Below the pieces are notes generated by a model. The model ran no database searches. It was not told the DNA's origin and was given only the letters and a program-made list of their open reading frames with translations. From Alphaproteobacteria bacterium (GTDB lineage Bacteria > Pseudomonadota > Alphaproteobacteria > Rhizobiales > Rhizobiaceae): a DNA stretch of 64,000 nucleotides. Location of the stretch: positions 186,001-250,000 of the forward strand of contig JAHJHT010000013.1 of assembly GCA_018823835.1 (NCBI GenBank), read 5' to 3'. Positions within the stretch are counted from its first letter, which is position 1, and each line of letters begins with the position of its first letter. Of this stretch, positions 14,349-22,864 are shown piece by piece. Both the position numbers and the translations under genes were made by a program.

Positions 14349-14957
14349 TCAGCCCGAAAGGCTCGCGAGAGACCGTTCGATGTTGCGGCGCGCGGGCGCC
14401 TCGAGATTCTGCCTGAACGTATCCGTCAGATAGAGGCGGGGACGCTCCGCGAAGCGGCGCAGCACGCCGGCGCGGCCCTTGCGCCAGTCGGCGTCGTCAA
14501 CCCAGGCGTATTCGCGGCGGATGGCCTCCTCATAGGCGTCGAAGGCGGCGGGCGGGGCGCCGAGGATCGACAGGTCCATGTCCAGAAAGAGCGCCGCGTC
14601 GCCAAAGCCTTGCGGATTGCCGGCCACCGGCGGCGTGTGGGTCGCCGTCGCCTCGATCATTGCAACGATGCGCTCCAGCCGATCCTCCGGCACGCGGCCG
14701 GCCAGCTTCTCGCGCGCCAGCAGGGCGCTCAGATGCTCGTTGTCGTTCCTCCGGCTGTCATAGACGGCGTCGTGAAACCATATCGCGGCCTCGATCGCCG
14801 CGGGGTCGTCGATCAGTGCGCGGTGCTCGCGCCAGAGCGCCAGCAGGGCCTCGACATGGTCGAGGCCGTGGTAGTGGCGGCCGGCCCCGCGATAGAGCAC
14901 CGTCAGCTCGTTTCTGATGTCGTCATCGAGCAAAGTTTCGTTTTCCATGCCGGGCAT
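14349..14957 (-). CDS. HD-domain-type metal-dependent phosphohydrolase
   Basis: A 202-residue protein (ATG at 14957 or 14948). Metal-ligand motifs of the HD superfamily are present: YHGLDHVEALL (about residue 29), the paired WFHDAVYD (about residue 60), and DLSILGAPP. Family members are annotated as predicted metal-dependent HD-superfamily phosphohydrolases; the substrate is unknown. The C-terminus (ARRNIERSLASL) is conserved in the group. It is convergent with the small membrane protein, abutting its stop, and divergent from cysE. Confidence 0.8.
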   Translation of the reverse strand: MPGMENETLLDDDIRNELTVLYRGAGRHYHGLDHVEALLALWREHRALIDDPAAIEAAIWFHDAVYDSRRNDNEHLSALLAREKLAGRVPEDRLERIVAMIEATATHTPPVAGNPQGFGDAALFLDMDLSILGAPPAAFDAYEEAIRREYAWVDDADWRKGRAGVLRRFAERPRLYLTDTFRQNLEAPARRNIERSLASLSG

Positions 14958-15071
14958 TTTCGCGGTGAACCAATTTCATTTGATCGAGCACTAAGGAAAA
15001 TTGAGTTCAATAATGCTATGGTGTCACCTATATCACCGTCACACGTAGCAGACCGACAACGGAGTCCGCCG

Positions 15072-15920
15072 ATGAATACGCTGAGCGTGGCGCGCAGCCA
15101 GAGGCCCGAACCGATCGACCCGATCTGGGACGCGGTCAGGACGGAAGCCGCCGAGGCGGTCGACCGCGATCCGCCGCTGGCGACGTTCTTCTATGCGACG
15201 ATCCTGAACCAGGGCAGCCTCGAGGAGGCGGTGATCCACCGCCTTGCGGAACGCCTGGCGCATCAGGACATCGGCGCCGACATCATCCGCCAGAGCTTCG
15301 AGGCGATGCTGAAGGCCAATCCGGAATGGAGCTCGACCGTGCGGGTCGATATCCAGGCCTATTACGACCGCGATCCGGCCTGCGACCGCTTCCTGATGCC
15401 GGTGCTCTACTTCAAGGGCTTTCACGCCATCCAGACCCATCGGCTGGCGCACTGGCTGTGGAACGAGGGACGCAAGGATTTCGCGCTCTACCTGCAGAGC
15501 CGCTCCTCCTCGGTGTTCCAGACCGACATCAACCCGGCCGCACGCATCGGCAAGGGCATCTTCATCGACCACGCCACCGGGCTGGTGGTCGGCGAAACGG
15601 CGGTGGTGGAGGACGACGTGTCGATGCTGCACGGCGTGACGCTCGGCGGCACCGGCAAGGCGGGCGGCGACCGCCACCCCAAGATCCGCTACGGCGTGCT
15701 GATCGGCGCTGGCGCCAAGATTCTCGGCAACATCGAGGTCGGCCATTGCGCCAAGGTGGCGGCGGGCTCCGTGGTGCTGGCGTCCGTGCCGCACAACAAG
15801 ACGGTGGCCGGCGTGCCGGCGCGCGTCGTCGGCGAGACCGGCTGCGACCACCCGTCGCGCCAGATGGACCAGTTGCTGTCGTCGCAGAATCTCGACCAGG
15901 TGGCGAGCTTCGACATCTGA
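15072..15920 (+). CDS. cysE: serine O-acetyltransferase
   Basis: A 282-residue enzyme making O-acetylserine from serine and acetyl-CoA, the committed step of cysteine synthesis. The helical N-terminal domain (ATFFYATILNQGSLEEAV) is followed from about residue 135 by the left-handed beta-helix with hexapeptide repeats and the catalytic His segment HGVTLGGTGKAGGDRHPKI. The C-terminal tail ends in VASFDI, an isoleucine-terminated peptide as used to dock cysteine synthase CysK. The ATG lies nine bases after GGAG. It is probably co-transcribed with the DUF3126 gene 134 bases downstream. Confidence 0.95.
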   Translation: MNTLSVARSQRPEPIDPIWDAVRTEAAEAVDRDPPLATFFYATILNQGSLEEAVIHRLAERLAHQDIGADIIRQSFEAMLKANPEWSSTVRVDIQAYYDRDPACDRFLMPVLYFKGFHAIQTHRLAHWLWNEGRKDFALYLQSRSSSVFQTDINPAARIGKGIFIDHATGLVVGETAVVEDDVSMLHGVTLGGTGKAGGDRHPKIRYGVLIGAGAKILGNIEVGHCAKVAAGSVVLASVPHNKTVAGVPARVVGETGCDHPSRQMDQLLSSQNLDQVASFDI

Positions 15921-16054
15921 ACCGGGCTGCGTTCGGGCTGTTTGCTTTCGCAGCGGTGCGTCGTGCGGCAGGGGCGGGCAATCGTCCTGTCGCCTTTACA
16001 TCGCCATCCTTGCCGTGTCAGAAGCGCGCCGAACCCGCTAACCGGAGAGATGCA

Positions 16055-16258
16055 TTGAAGCCGGACGAAATCCTCAAGCTGGACCGCTATTTCAAGCGGG
16101 TCTTCCAGAACCCCAATCTCGAGATCAAGGCCCGGCCGCGCAAGGAGGATTCCTGCGAGGTCTATATCGGCGACGAGTTCCTGGGCCTGGTCTACAAGGA
16201 CGAGGAAGAGGGCGACTACAATTTCTCGATGGCGATTCTCGACATCGACCTCGACTGA
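16055..16258 (+). CDS. DUF3126 family protein
   Basis: A 67-residue cytoplasmic protein from a TTG start (16055) with GGAGAG upstream. The nearby ATG three bases earlier is out of frame and terminates at once, so TTG is the only sensible start. KPDEILKLDRYFKRVFQNP and CEVYIGDEFLGLVYKDEEEG are family hallmarks. The family is restricted to alphaproteobacteria, almost always follows cysE, and has no known function. Confidence 0.85.
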   Translation: MKPDEILKLDRYFKRVFQNPNLEIKARPRKEDSCEVYIGDEFLGLVYKDEEEGDYNFSMAILDIDLD

Positions 16259-16294
16259 TCGCGTGACGCCCCGGCGTCCTGCGCCGGCCGGCCG

Positions 16295-17026
16295 CTAGAG
16301 GCCGGTCCGCAACATCGCCGCCGCCTTCTTCCGCAGGGCGGCGTCCAGCTCGCGCCACTCGCCGAGCAGTTCCTGCGGAAAGCGGTATGACAGGCTGAGA
16401 TTGTCGCCGACATGGATGTCGCGTTCGCAGGGCGCGAGCGATTCCACGGCACTCGCGCCGCTCAGGCAGCGCGCGACGAATGGCTCGCGGCCCGGCTCGG
16501 CCGCCACGGCCAGCACCTCGTTCAGGTAGCCCGACTTTTCCGAGAAGCGATAGAAGGTGATGCCGGCCGGCCCCGGCTTGCCGGGCTTGACCAGCATCGG
16601 CGAATAGATCGGCGCCAGGCGGCCGCTCATGTCGCGCGTCATCATGCGCTCCTCGAAGGAGAAGAAGATGATGCGGCGCGTCTCGCCGGCATGGTTGAAG
16701 TCGGCGCGCGCGGCGTCGGTGTAGCCGTCGAGTCCCGGCCAGCGCAGATAGAGGTCGAGGCGCGGCGCGGTGCCGTCATGGCGGGCGCGCTCGAAGCGGA
16801 TCATGTTTTCGGGCGCCGAGACGACGTTGTTGCCGATCACGATCTCGCGCAGCGCGGTGGAATCGGTGTGTCCGGCCAGCGCGATCGAGCGCCCGTACCA
16901 TTTGCCCGCCGCGCTGATTCCCGCCGACAGCAGGGCCAGCGCCAGGAAGGCGTAGAAGACCTTCATCATCAGCGACGAATCGACCGTGCGGAAGGTGGGC
17001 TCTTCCGCCCCCGTGGTGTGCGTCAT
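16295..17026 (-). CDS. membrane-anchored protein of unknown function
   Basis: A 243-residue protein with GAGGGC before ATG 17026. Residues 20-40 (LMMKVFYAFLALALLSAGIS) form one membrane anchor, with the remaining 200 residues probably periplasmic. The exported domain has GHTDSTALREIVIGNNVV, LDLYLRWPGLDGYTDA and a pair of cysteines (RCLSGAS, APCERDIH) spaced for a disulfide. It looks like a conserved rhizobial protein, but I cannot name a family. It converges on the DUF3126 gene and faces a divergent small membrane protein. Confidence 0.65.
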   Translation of the reverse strand: MTHTTGAEEPTFRTVDSSLMMKVFYAFLALALLSAGISAAGKWYGRSIALAGHTDSTALREIVIGNNVVSAPENMIRFERARHDGTAPRLDLYLRWPGLDGYTDAARADFNHAGETRRIIFFSFEERMMTRDMSGRLAPIYSPMLVKPGKPGPAGITFYRFSEKSGYLNEVLAVAAEPGREPFVARCLSGASAVESLAPCERDIHVGDNLSLSYRFPQELLGEWRELDAALRKKAAAMLRTGL

Positions 17027-17134
17027 CGCATTGCCCTCATGACCGGCATCGGTGTCCCCCTCCGGCACAGCCTGTCGCGGCACGCATCTTGCGAGGCCCC
17101 GTCAAAAGCGACTTTGCTTTTTCATGGTAAACGG

Positions 17135-17470
17135 ATGGTAAAGATGATGGCGCTGGTGCCGATCTGCTTCACGTTTCTGGCCGGATTGACGCTGTGCGGA
17201 CTGGTTGGCTCGACACTGGAACTGGTGACGGGCCGCCGGGTGTCCTTCGGCGAGCCCTTCGTGGCCAACGGGCATGTGCTGCGCTCGCTTGCGGCGACGG
17301 CGGGGGCGGGGCCCTTCATGCTGGTCAACGAGGCGTTGGCCGCCTGGCGGCGCGAGCACGTGCCGACGCTCTTCATGCTGATCTGCATCCTGCTGGCCGG
17401 CGGCTGGGCCCTGGCGACGGGCATCGTGGCCGTCGACCTTGCGCAGCGCGCCGCCGCTCTCCTATCCTGA
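17135..17470 (+). CDS. small conserved membrane protein
   Basis: A 111-residue protein with three hydrophobic segments: LVPICFTFLAGLTLCGLVGS, a central weaker helix (SLAATAGAGPFMLVNEALAA) and LFMLICILLAGGWALATGIV. The segment TGRRVSFGEPFVANG in the first loop and the C-terminal VAVDLAQRAA seem conserved in rhizobia (possibly DUF6949; unverified). The start is uncertain (ATG 17135 or 17144), since no good ribosome site is seen. It lies 24 bases before the gamma carbonic anhydrase gene and may be in its transcript. Confidence 0.6.
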   Translation: MVKMMALVPICFTFLAGLTLCGLVGSTLELVTGRRVSFGEPFVANGHVLRSLAATAGAGPFMLVNEALAAWRREHVPTLFMLICILLAGGWALATGIVAVDLAQRAAALLS

Positions 17471-17494
17471 CCGCCCCAGGGAAGGATTCTTGAC

Positions 17495-18061
17495 ATGCCG
17501 ATCTACGCCATCGATGACGTCGCGCCGCATTTCGACGACCGCCCGAGCAACTGGCTGGCGCCCGACGCGACGCTGATCGGGAAACTTTCGATCGGGCGCG
17601 ATGTCTCGATATGGTTCGGCGTGGTGATGCGCGGCGACAATGACGCGATCACCATCGGGGAGGGCAGCAACGTGCAGGAGCACACGGTGATGCACACCGA
17701 CCCGGGCTTTCCGCTGACGGTCGGGCTCGGCTGCACCATCGGCCACCGGGCCATCCTGCATGGCTGCACGATCGGCGACAACAGCCTGGTCGGCATGGGG
17801 GCGATCGTCCTCAACGGCGCCAGGATCGGCCGAAATTCGCTGGTCGGCGCCGGCGCACTGGTCACCGAGGGCAAGGAATTCCCGGACAACTCGCTGATCG
17901 TCGGTGCCCCGGCCAAGGCGGTGCGGACGCTCGACGAGGCGGCAATCGAAGGACTGCGGGCGTCGGCGGCGCATTATGCCGCGAACGGCAGGCGCTTCAC
18001 GGCAGGGCTGACGGAGGTTGCCGACGTTCCTGCTGCTTCCGGCAAGGCACGGCAGGCCTGA
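17495..18061 (+). CDS. gamma-class carbonic anhydrase family protein
   Basis: A 188-residue left-handed beta-helix protein. Zinc-ligand histidines are visible in QEHTVMHTD and in the following GHRAILHGCTIGDNSLVGMG, plus the conserved MRGDNDAITIGEGSNVQ. Such enzymes hydrate CO2 or act as the paaY/caiE type of accessory; which applies is unclear. The start has GGAAGGA ten bases upstream. After the stop there is a GC-rich hairpin. Homologues in complex I of plants share the fold, but nothing links this gene to nuo here. Confidence 0.88.
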   Translation: MPIYAIDDVAPHFDDRPSNWLAPDATLIGKLSIGRDVSIWFGVVMRGDNDAITIGEGSNVQEHTVMHTDPGFPLTVGLGCTIGHRAILHGCTIGDNSLVGMGAIVLNGARIGRNSLVGAGALVTEGKEFPDNSLIVGAPAKAVRTLDEAAIEGLRASAAHYAANGRRFTAGLTEVADVPAASGKARQA

Positions 18062-18186
18062 AAAAGGCGGAGCCGGCCCCGGGGACAGGGACCGGCTCCT
18101 GGACCCGATCGTTGGGGACGGGGAGGTGGGGACCGACCGGGTTTTCACTGGAGGCCCCCTTGAGGGAGCCTCGATTCTTGCCTCGC

Positions 18187-18792
18187 CTAGTTGACCGAGC
18201 CGACCGCAACAGCGCTGCGGCCGTCGTCAATCGCGACCCAGGCGCCGGAGTTCACCTCCGACTGGCGCTTCAGGTAGCTGTATTCGGTATCGGCCCATGG
18301 CAGGACGCGCGTCTCGAGGTTGTCGAGAATGAACTCGCCGCGGCTGGTGCGGACCGTCAGTACCGCATGGCCGGCGCCGCTGCGCTGGCGAACCACGGTG
18401 ATCAGGAGGTCGCCGGCCGGAACGCCGAGCGCCATCAGGCGGCGGCGCTTCTCCAGCACGTAGTCCTCGCAGTCGCCGACGCTCGTCGGATAGGACCAGA
18501 GCTCTTCCTTGCCCCAGATCTCCATGTCGGTGCGCGGCGCGACGGCCATGTTGACCGCGTTGTTGATCGAGACGATCTCGGCCCAGAGCGGCCGCGACAG
18601 GACCGTCGGCGCCTGGCGCGCCGTCTTCTGGCGGCACTCGATGGGTTCGCGCTGGCAGAATTCGTAGTGGCCGATCGGCTGGGTGGTGCGTCCACCGGTA
18701 TGCATGAATGCCTGTCCGGCATGAGCGCTTCCCCAAGCGCCGAGCCAGATGGTCACTGCCAGAAGCAATGACGTCCCCTTCTTTTGCGTCAT
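18187..18792 (-). CDS. transglutaminase-like cysteine peptidase (BTLCP)
   Basis: A 201-residue exported protein; ATG 18792 follows GGGGAGA. A signal peptide (TSLLLAVTIWLGAWGSAHA) is cut near residue 26. The catalytic triad is visible as Cys in VGDCEDYVLEKR, His in GAGHAVLTVR and Asp in FILDNLETRV. The family (DUF920/BTLCP, LapG-like) includes the periplasmic protease that cleaves large adhesins under c-di-GMP control, but many alphaproteobacterial members have no LapD partner; none is seen here. It shares the neighbourhood with a tandem-PilZ gene. Confidence 0.88.
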   Translation of the reverse strand: MTQKKGTSLLLAVTIWLGAWGSAHAGQAFMHTGGRTTQPIGHYEFCQREPIECRQKTARQAPTVLSRPLWAEIVSINNAVNMAVAPRTDMEIWGKEELWSYPTSVGDCEDYVLEKRRRLMALGVPAGDLLITVVRQRSGAGHAVLTVRTSRGEFILDNLETRVLPWADTEYSYLKRQSEVNSGAWVAIDDGRSAVAVGSVN

Positions 18793-19011
18793 AGCAAGTC
18801 TCCCCGTTCGAGGAGACAATGACACGGGTCGATTTATGTCACGCAAAGTTACGCAGTAGATGTTGAGTAAAACCTGCGTCTAGTTTGCGGAAAACAAGAC
18901 TAAAACATGAATCTCATTTGACTAAAATTTTAGCGATCGGGCAGCACGGAAAGCGCAAGCGTGCGCAGCGTCGGCAGCGCGACGCAGGCAGGCAGGTCGA
19001 GCCAGGTCATG

Positions 19012-19043
19012 AAAAAGGCCCGGCTGCAAAGCAGACCGGGCCT
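19012..19043 (-). terminator. intrinsic terminator of the PilZ gene
   Basis: On the minus strand AGGCCCGGTC, a nine-base loop and GCCGGGCCT run into a T5 tract, 33 bases after the PilZ stop codon. Confidence 0.8.
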
Positions 19044-19075
19044 GACTGGAAGCTGAAGCGCCGCCCTTGCGGACG

Positions 19076-19696
19076 TCAGGAACGCGGGGCGCCGCTGAAT
19101 TCGCTGTCGAGTGTCTCGGGTCGCTGGATGACGGCGAACTCGATCGCCAGGCCATCCTCGAAATGGCGCACGATCTGGCCGCGCATGGTGCCGAGCGTGA
19201 CCTGGACGCCGAGTGCTGGCTTGACGTCGATTTCGATCGCGGCGCCGGAGAGCGACAGGTCGATGATGCGGCACTCGTACTGGCGGCCGTCGGTAAGCTG
19301 TAGGACGCTCGTCGGATTGCGCGGCGCGACGCGCTCGTGGCGGCGGTCTTCCGGCAGGTCGAGTTCGTGCTTGTTGGCAAGCCAGGTCAGCTGGGCGGCC
19401 AGCTTGTCCTTCTTGCGGTCGGAGGCGACGACCGTCATGGCGAAGCCGTCCTGAAGGGTGCGCGTGACCACGCCCTCTACACGGCCGATATGGTCGATAT
19501 AGGCAATCACCTTTTCGCCGGGCTGACCGATGCGGTCGGTGCGAAGCGACACGTTGCCGGGCGACATGTCCATCACCTGGCAGGGGTGCTCCGTACGATC
19601 CTCCAGCATGAAACGGCCGTAGATCTTCACGCGCACGCGTTGAAAATTACGCCTTTCAGCCGTTGACGGCGCATAATTGATCGCCGCTGACCTCAT
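19076..19696 (-). CDS. tandem PilZ-domain protein
   Basis: A 206-residue protein with two PilZ domains. The first (about residues 12-105) has RRNFQR and DMSPGNVSLR; the second (about 115-200) has RRHERVAPR and DLSLSGAAIE. Both thus keep the RxxxR and DxSxxG pattern that binds cyclic di-GMP. There is no effector domain, so it probably acts as an adaptor that changes partners when the nucleotide is bound. The ATG at 19696 has GAGGA upstream; a longer frame exists but lacks support. Ends at a strong terminator. Confidence 0.88.
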   Translation of the reverse strand: MRSAAINYAPSTAERRNFQRVRVKIYGRFMLEDRTEHPCQVMDMSPGNVSLRTDRIGQPGEKVIAYIDHIGRVEGVVTRTLQDGFAMTVVASDRKKDKLAAQLTWLANKHELDLPEDRRHERVAPRNPTSVLQLTDGRQYECRIIDLSLSGAAIEIDVKPALGVQVTLGTMRGQIVRHFEDGLAIEFAVIQRPETLDSEFSGAPRS

Positions 19697-19812
19697 CGTT
19701 GCTGTATCCTCGCTGAAAGATCTTCGCCACGCACGAAGTGTGTCGAGTTCAGTTAGCGCCAAATAGGTTAACAAGGCGTAAGCCGCAGGCCCCGGAGGGG
19801 CTTCTTTCGCGG

Positions 19813-20487
19813 CTACTCCTCGCGACCGCCGTCGAGCACGACGAGGTGCCGGATGCGGCGCGAGCCGCCGATCTTGCGGCGTTCGCCTTCCGGTGGCAAT
19901 TCGTTCGGCGAAAGCGCAGGCACATCAATCTCTTGACGGCTTCCGACAACCTGCGCCTCGCGATCCGGATCGATGACTCGAACGGACTCGATGTCGGCGG
20001 CCTCAACCGGATCGGCACCGAGCCAGAACGGCTTGGCGGCGGCCGACATGACGCCCAGGCAGCGCGGATTGGCGACGCCGCCGTCGAGCGGCAGGATCAG
20101 CATTTCGAACGGGTTCGAGCGGCCATTGCGGCTGATGCCCTCGAAGGCGATGACGACGACGGACTTGGTTTCGAAGACGCCGTGCGCCAGCCTCGCCACG
20201 AGGCGCTGGTCCTTCTCGCGCCACAGGGAAGGGAAGGAGAACCCCTTGAGCTCGCGGCCGTAGACGGCGCAGAGCCGCGTGCCGGCGAGCCGGAAGACGG
20301 CTTCGCCGCGGGTATCCTTCTCGAGGATGAAAGTGTCGGCAAGCAGCGTCTTGATGTCGGCCGGCTCGATTTCCGTGCGCGTGGGCGCCGGTCGTCCATT
20401 GCGCAGGCGGTTCCAGTACCGAAAAAGTTCAACCGATCCCTTCAACATGACAATACCTGGCTCCGCGCTCTGTTTCTGCTGTGCCAT
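19813..20487 (-). CDS. PAS-domain protein (PAS_5 type)
   Basis: A 224-residue protein (ATG 20487; MLKGSVELFRYWNRLR at 20448 is also possible). The sequence VELFRYWNRLRNGRPAPTR, EIEPADIKTLLADTFILEK and the later AVFRLAGTRLCAVYGRELKG match the alphaproteobacterial PAS_5 family (DUF1488-size, single sensory domain without output domain). These are presumed cytoplasmic sensors or scaffolds with unknown ligand. The C-terminal 40 residues are basic and disordered. Nothing adjacent reveals a partner, though a PilZ protein lies just downstream in the same direction. Confidence 0.8.
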   Translation of the reverse strand: MAQQKQSAEPGIVMLKGSVELFRYWNRLRNGRPAPTRTEIEPADIKTLLADTFILEKDTRGEAVFRLAGTRLCAVYGRELKGFSFPSLWREKDQRLVARLAHGVFETKSVVVIAFEGISRNGRSNPFEMLILPLDGGVANPRCLGVMSAAAKPFWLGADPVEAADIESVRVIDPDREAQVVGSRQEIDVPALSPNELPPEGERRKIGGSRRIRHLVVLDGGREE

Positions 20488-20549
20488 CGGTGAACAGAAT
20501 CGCACCCTCCGATGACCTACATGCGGTCCGCAGCAGGATGCATGCCAGT

Positions 20550-20725
20550 CCGGTTTCGGGTTGTTCACGGCACGGGTACGTTAAGGTTAACGAATGGTAT
20601 ACGTTGCGCGCCAAACGGGTCCGTGGCACACCAAATGCACGAAGTGAGCAGCACTTCAGTCAAAATCTTGGGGAGAGCAGGGGGCTCGACCAACCGTCCG
20701 AAGGAAACTTCGGACGGTTTTTCTT
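20550..20725 (+). ncRNA. candidate small RNA before the rhomboid gene
   Basis: The 207 bases between the divergent PAS gene and the terminator contain no protein gene but include TATACG (20599) as a possible -10 and conserved-looking purine-rich sequence before the stem. The transcript start is a guess; the strong terminator is the only firm evidence. Confidence 0.25.
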
Positions 20726-20729
20726 TTTG
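20694..20729 (+). terminator. strong intrinsic terminator with no upstream protein gene
   Basis: Perfect ten-pair stem CCGTCCGAAG / CTTCGGACGG, GAAA tetraloop, then five Ts and further Ts. The nearest upstream plus-strand protein gene is more than 2.5 kb away, so it probably ends a small RNA begun in the preceding 200 bases. Confidence 0.85.
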
Positions 20730-20762
20730 TGATTCGGGCAGGCGTCGGCTACAGGCCTCGCC

Positions 20763-21509
20763 ATGACCAACACCGATGCCCCGCCGCCCGCGGCACCCGA
20801 ACAAAGCGAACAGGAAGCGCCGCCGCCGCGCCGCGAGCCGGTGTTCAACCTGCCCCGGGTGGTGATGTTCTTCATCGCTGTGTGCGTCGGCATCTACGTG
20901 CTGCAGTTCCACGTCCTGACGATGGCGCAGGACTATGCCGTACTGATCCGAGGCGCCTTCATCCCGATCCGCTATTCCGGCGCGGTGCCCATCGACATCT
21001 ACACCTTCACCAGCCCGGTCACCTATTCGCTGCTGCACGGCAGCTTCGCGCACCTTGCCGTCAACATGGTCTGGCTCGGCGCCTTCGGTTCACCGCTGGC
21101 AAACCGTCTCGGCACGGCACGCTTTGTCCTGTTCTGGGTCGCCGCCTCGATTGCAGCGGTGGCGCTGCACTACGTGCTGCACATGCAGGACCAGTCGCCG
21201 CTGGTCGGCGCTTCGGGCGCGATCTCAGGCATGATGGGCGCGGCGGCGCGCTTCGGCTTCCGGATCGACCGCAGCTCCGGACGCGCGGCCTTCGGCGGGC
21301 CGGTGCTGCCGGTGCGCGTGGTGCTGATGTCGCGCGGCGTGGTGACCTTCCTCACCGTCTGGATGGTCATCAACCTGATTACCGGGCTGGTCGGCCTGGT
21401 GCCTGGGGAAACCAGCCAGATTGCGTGGGAGGCGCATATCGGTGGCTTTCTGCTCGGATTCTTCGGCATCTCGGCGTTCGACCTGGACCGGCGCCGCAGG
21501 GCCGCGTGA
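20763..21509 (+). CDS. rhomboid family intramembrane serine protease
   Basis: A 248-residue polytopic protein. A proline-rich cytoplasmic head (about 30 residues) leads into helix 1. The rhomboid hallmarks follow: HGSFAHLAVNMVWLGAFG on helix 2, the catalytic serine in GASGAISGMMGA (helix 4) and the catalytic histidine in WEAHIGGFLLGFF (helix 6). It cleaves within membrane helices; the substrate is unknown. It begins right after the terminator described at 20694 and precedes the CBS gene in the same direction by 138 bases. Confidence 0.9.
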   Translation: MTNTDAPPPAAPEQSEQEAPPPRREPVFNLPRVVMFFIAVCVGIYVLQFHVLTMAQDYAVLIRGAFIPIRYSGAVPIDIYTFTSPVTYSLLHGSFAHLAVNMVWLGAFGSPLANRLGTARFVLFWVAASIAAVALHYVLHMQDQSPLVGASGAISGMMGAAARFGFRIDRSSGRAAFGGPVLPVRVVLMSRGVVTFLTVWMVINLITGLVGLVPGETSQIAWEAHIGGFLLGFFGISAFDLDRRRRAA

Positions 21510-21646
21510 AACAGGCGCCGCGACCGCGGCGGCGCGGCATTTGCCACTCGTCACTTGAAATGCGGCCCTTCCGGTAGCACCATTGCTGCAATGATCGGGC
21601 AGACGCCCTGGAGGTGGGCGCCCGACCGGTTCAGGAGGAGGACGCC

Positions 21647-22078
21647 ATGACGGTTAAAGCCATTCTCGAGACCAAGGGGCACGATGTCTTCACGCTCGGG
21701 CCCAACGAACCCCTGTCCGAAGCCATCCGAATTCTCTCCGAGCACCGCGTCGGTGCACTTGTCGTCACCAATGGCGACCGCAAGATCGTCGGCATCATTT
21801 CCGAACGCGACATCGTGCGGGTGATCGGCAAGGACGGCGCAGCCTCGCTTGACCAGACCGTGCGCCAGGTAATGACGCCCAAGGTCAAGATCTGCAACGA
21901 GCACCACACCATCAACGAAGTGATGGAAATCATGACCAAGGGACGCTTTCGCCACTTGCCGGTCGAAAAGGACGGCCATCTCGATGGCATCATCTCGATC
22001 GGCGACGTGGTCAAGCGGCGCATCGAGGACGTCGAGCGGGAAGCCGAGGAAATCCGCAGCTACATCGCCACGGCGTAG
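21647..22078 (+). CDS. CBS-domain pair protein
   Basis: A 143-residue protein consisting of two CBS motifs: LGPNEPLSEAIRILSEHRVG (about residues 17-70) and EHHTINEVMEIMTKGRFRHL (about residues 84-135). Such stand-alone pairs bind adenine nucleotides (often AMP, ATP or SAM) and sense energy state, modulating partner enzymes. The start has AGGAGGAGG eight bases upstream, suggesting high expression. No partner can be named. Confidence 0.9.
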   Translation: MTVKAILETKGHDVFTLGPNEPLSEAIRILSEHRVGALVVTNGDRKIVGIISERDIVRVIGKDGAASLDQTVRQVMTPKVKICNEHHTINEVMEIMTKGRFRHLPVEKDGHLDGIISIGDVVKRRIEDVEREAEEIRSYIATA

Positions 22079-22098
22079 CAGAAGGCGGCTGCCGCCCG

Positions 22099-22377
22099 TC
22101 AGGGGGCCGGCGGCAGCTTGCTCAGGCGGGCGATGAGATCGCGGTTGGCGCAGAATTCCGGCGGCTCGTCGGGATTTGCATTCTCGTTCGCGGCTAGCCA
22201 GCCCGCGCATTCCGTCTCATGCTCGCAATGGCTGCAGCGCTCGGTTGCGCGGGTTTCCACCGCGCCATGGCCGGGCAGGTGTTTCAGCTGCCGGTCTACG
22301 CCGAGCGCCTGCATCATGCGGTGCATCAGGCCGCCGGACGAAGCGCCGGAAGCCAGGAAGCCGAAAATTCCCATCAT
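22099..22377 (-). CDS. DUF6455 family cysteine-rich small protein
   Basis: A 92-residue protein. The ATG at 22377 is preferred (AGGGA six bases upstream); an ATG at 22407 lacks a ribosome site. After a short hydrophobic head (GIFGFLASGASSGG) the conserved part has CSHCEHETECAGWL and EFCANR: four cysteines that could bind metal or an Fe-S cluster. Function unknown. It converges on the CBS-domain gene. Confidence 0.7.
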   Translation of the reverse strand: MMGIFGFLASGASSGGLMHRMMQALGVDRQLKHLPGHGAVETRATERCSHCEHETECAGWLAANENANPDEPPEFCANRDLIARLSKLPPAP

Positions 22378-22864
22378 GCCGTTCCCTGTTTTGGGGGAGA
22401 TTGCCATGCTGGAACATCGCCGCCTTGACCAGGATCAAGCGGGCGGGACGCTTCCTCACGCTCGCGCGCAGTCCCTCCGCCGGCCGACGGCCGGCGAAGG
22501 GGCGTTCTTCGACGTTACCTGTTGTCGAGTTGCGAGCGCACGAGTTCGAGGCCGCGGCGCGTGATGCGATAGGGCTCGCCACGGCAGGAGGCGACTGCCT
22601 TCCTGCGCCTCAGCTTCCTGCCGCGAGCGATCGCGGCACGGTGTTTCAGGTTTCCTGCCCTGCCTCCTGAGAGGTCAGGGCCTTACCGGGTCTCAGCGCT
22701 ACGAAACATCCAATCTCCAAGGATGGGGACGTTTACCCCGGTTTGGCCTGCTGAATCCAGCCAGCGCCGCGGGTCTTGTCTCTCCTGGCGGTTTGGACTA
22801 GCGAAGGGGCGAAACCCGGACAGTCGCTCACGTGGCCGCACGTGACGCCAGAATGCAGGCCGCC
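22378..22864. other. intergenic region before gatB
   Basis: About 490 bases. It contains a possible gene remnant on the minus strand (22515-22680) and GC-rich inverted sequences; otherwise I see nothing definite. A promoter for gatB must lie here. Confidence 0.4.
22515..22680 (-). pseudogene. possible remnant of a small winged-helix-like gene
   Basis: A minus-strand frame closing with TAA at 22517-22515 encodes about 50 residues rich in basic residues and ending EPYRITRRGLELVRSQLDNR, a pattern common at the end of small winged-helix or PadR-type proteins. It has no acceptable start codon and an in-frame stop just upstream, so if it was a gene its start is lost. Tentative. Confidence 0.25.

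Noticed and set aside
18063..18100. Terminator after the gamma carbonic anhydrase gene
   Set aside because: GGAGCCGG / CCGGCTCC can form a stem, but there is no T-run, so termination is unproven.
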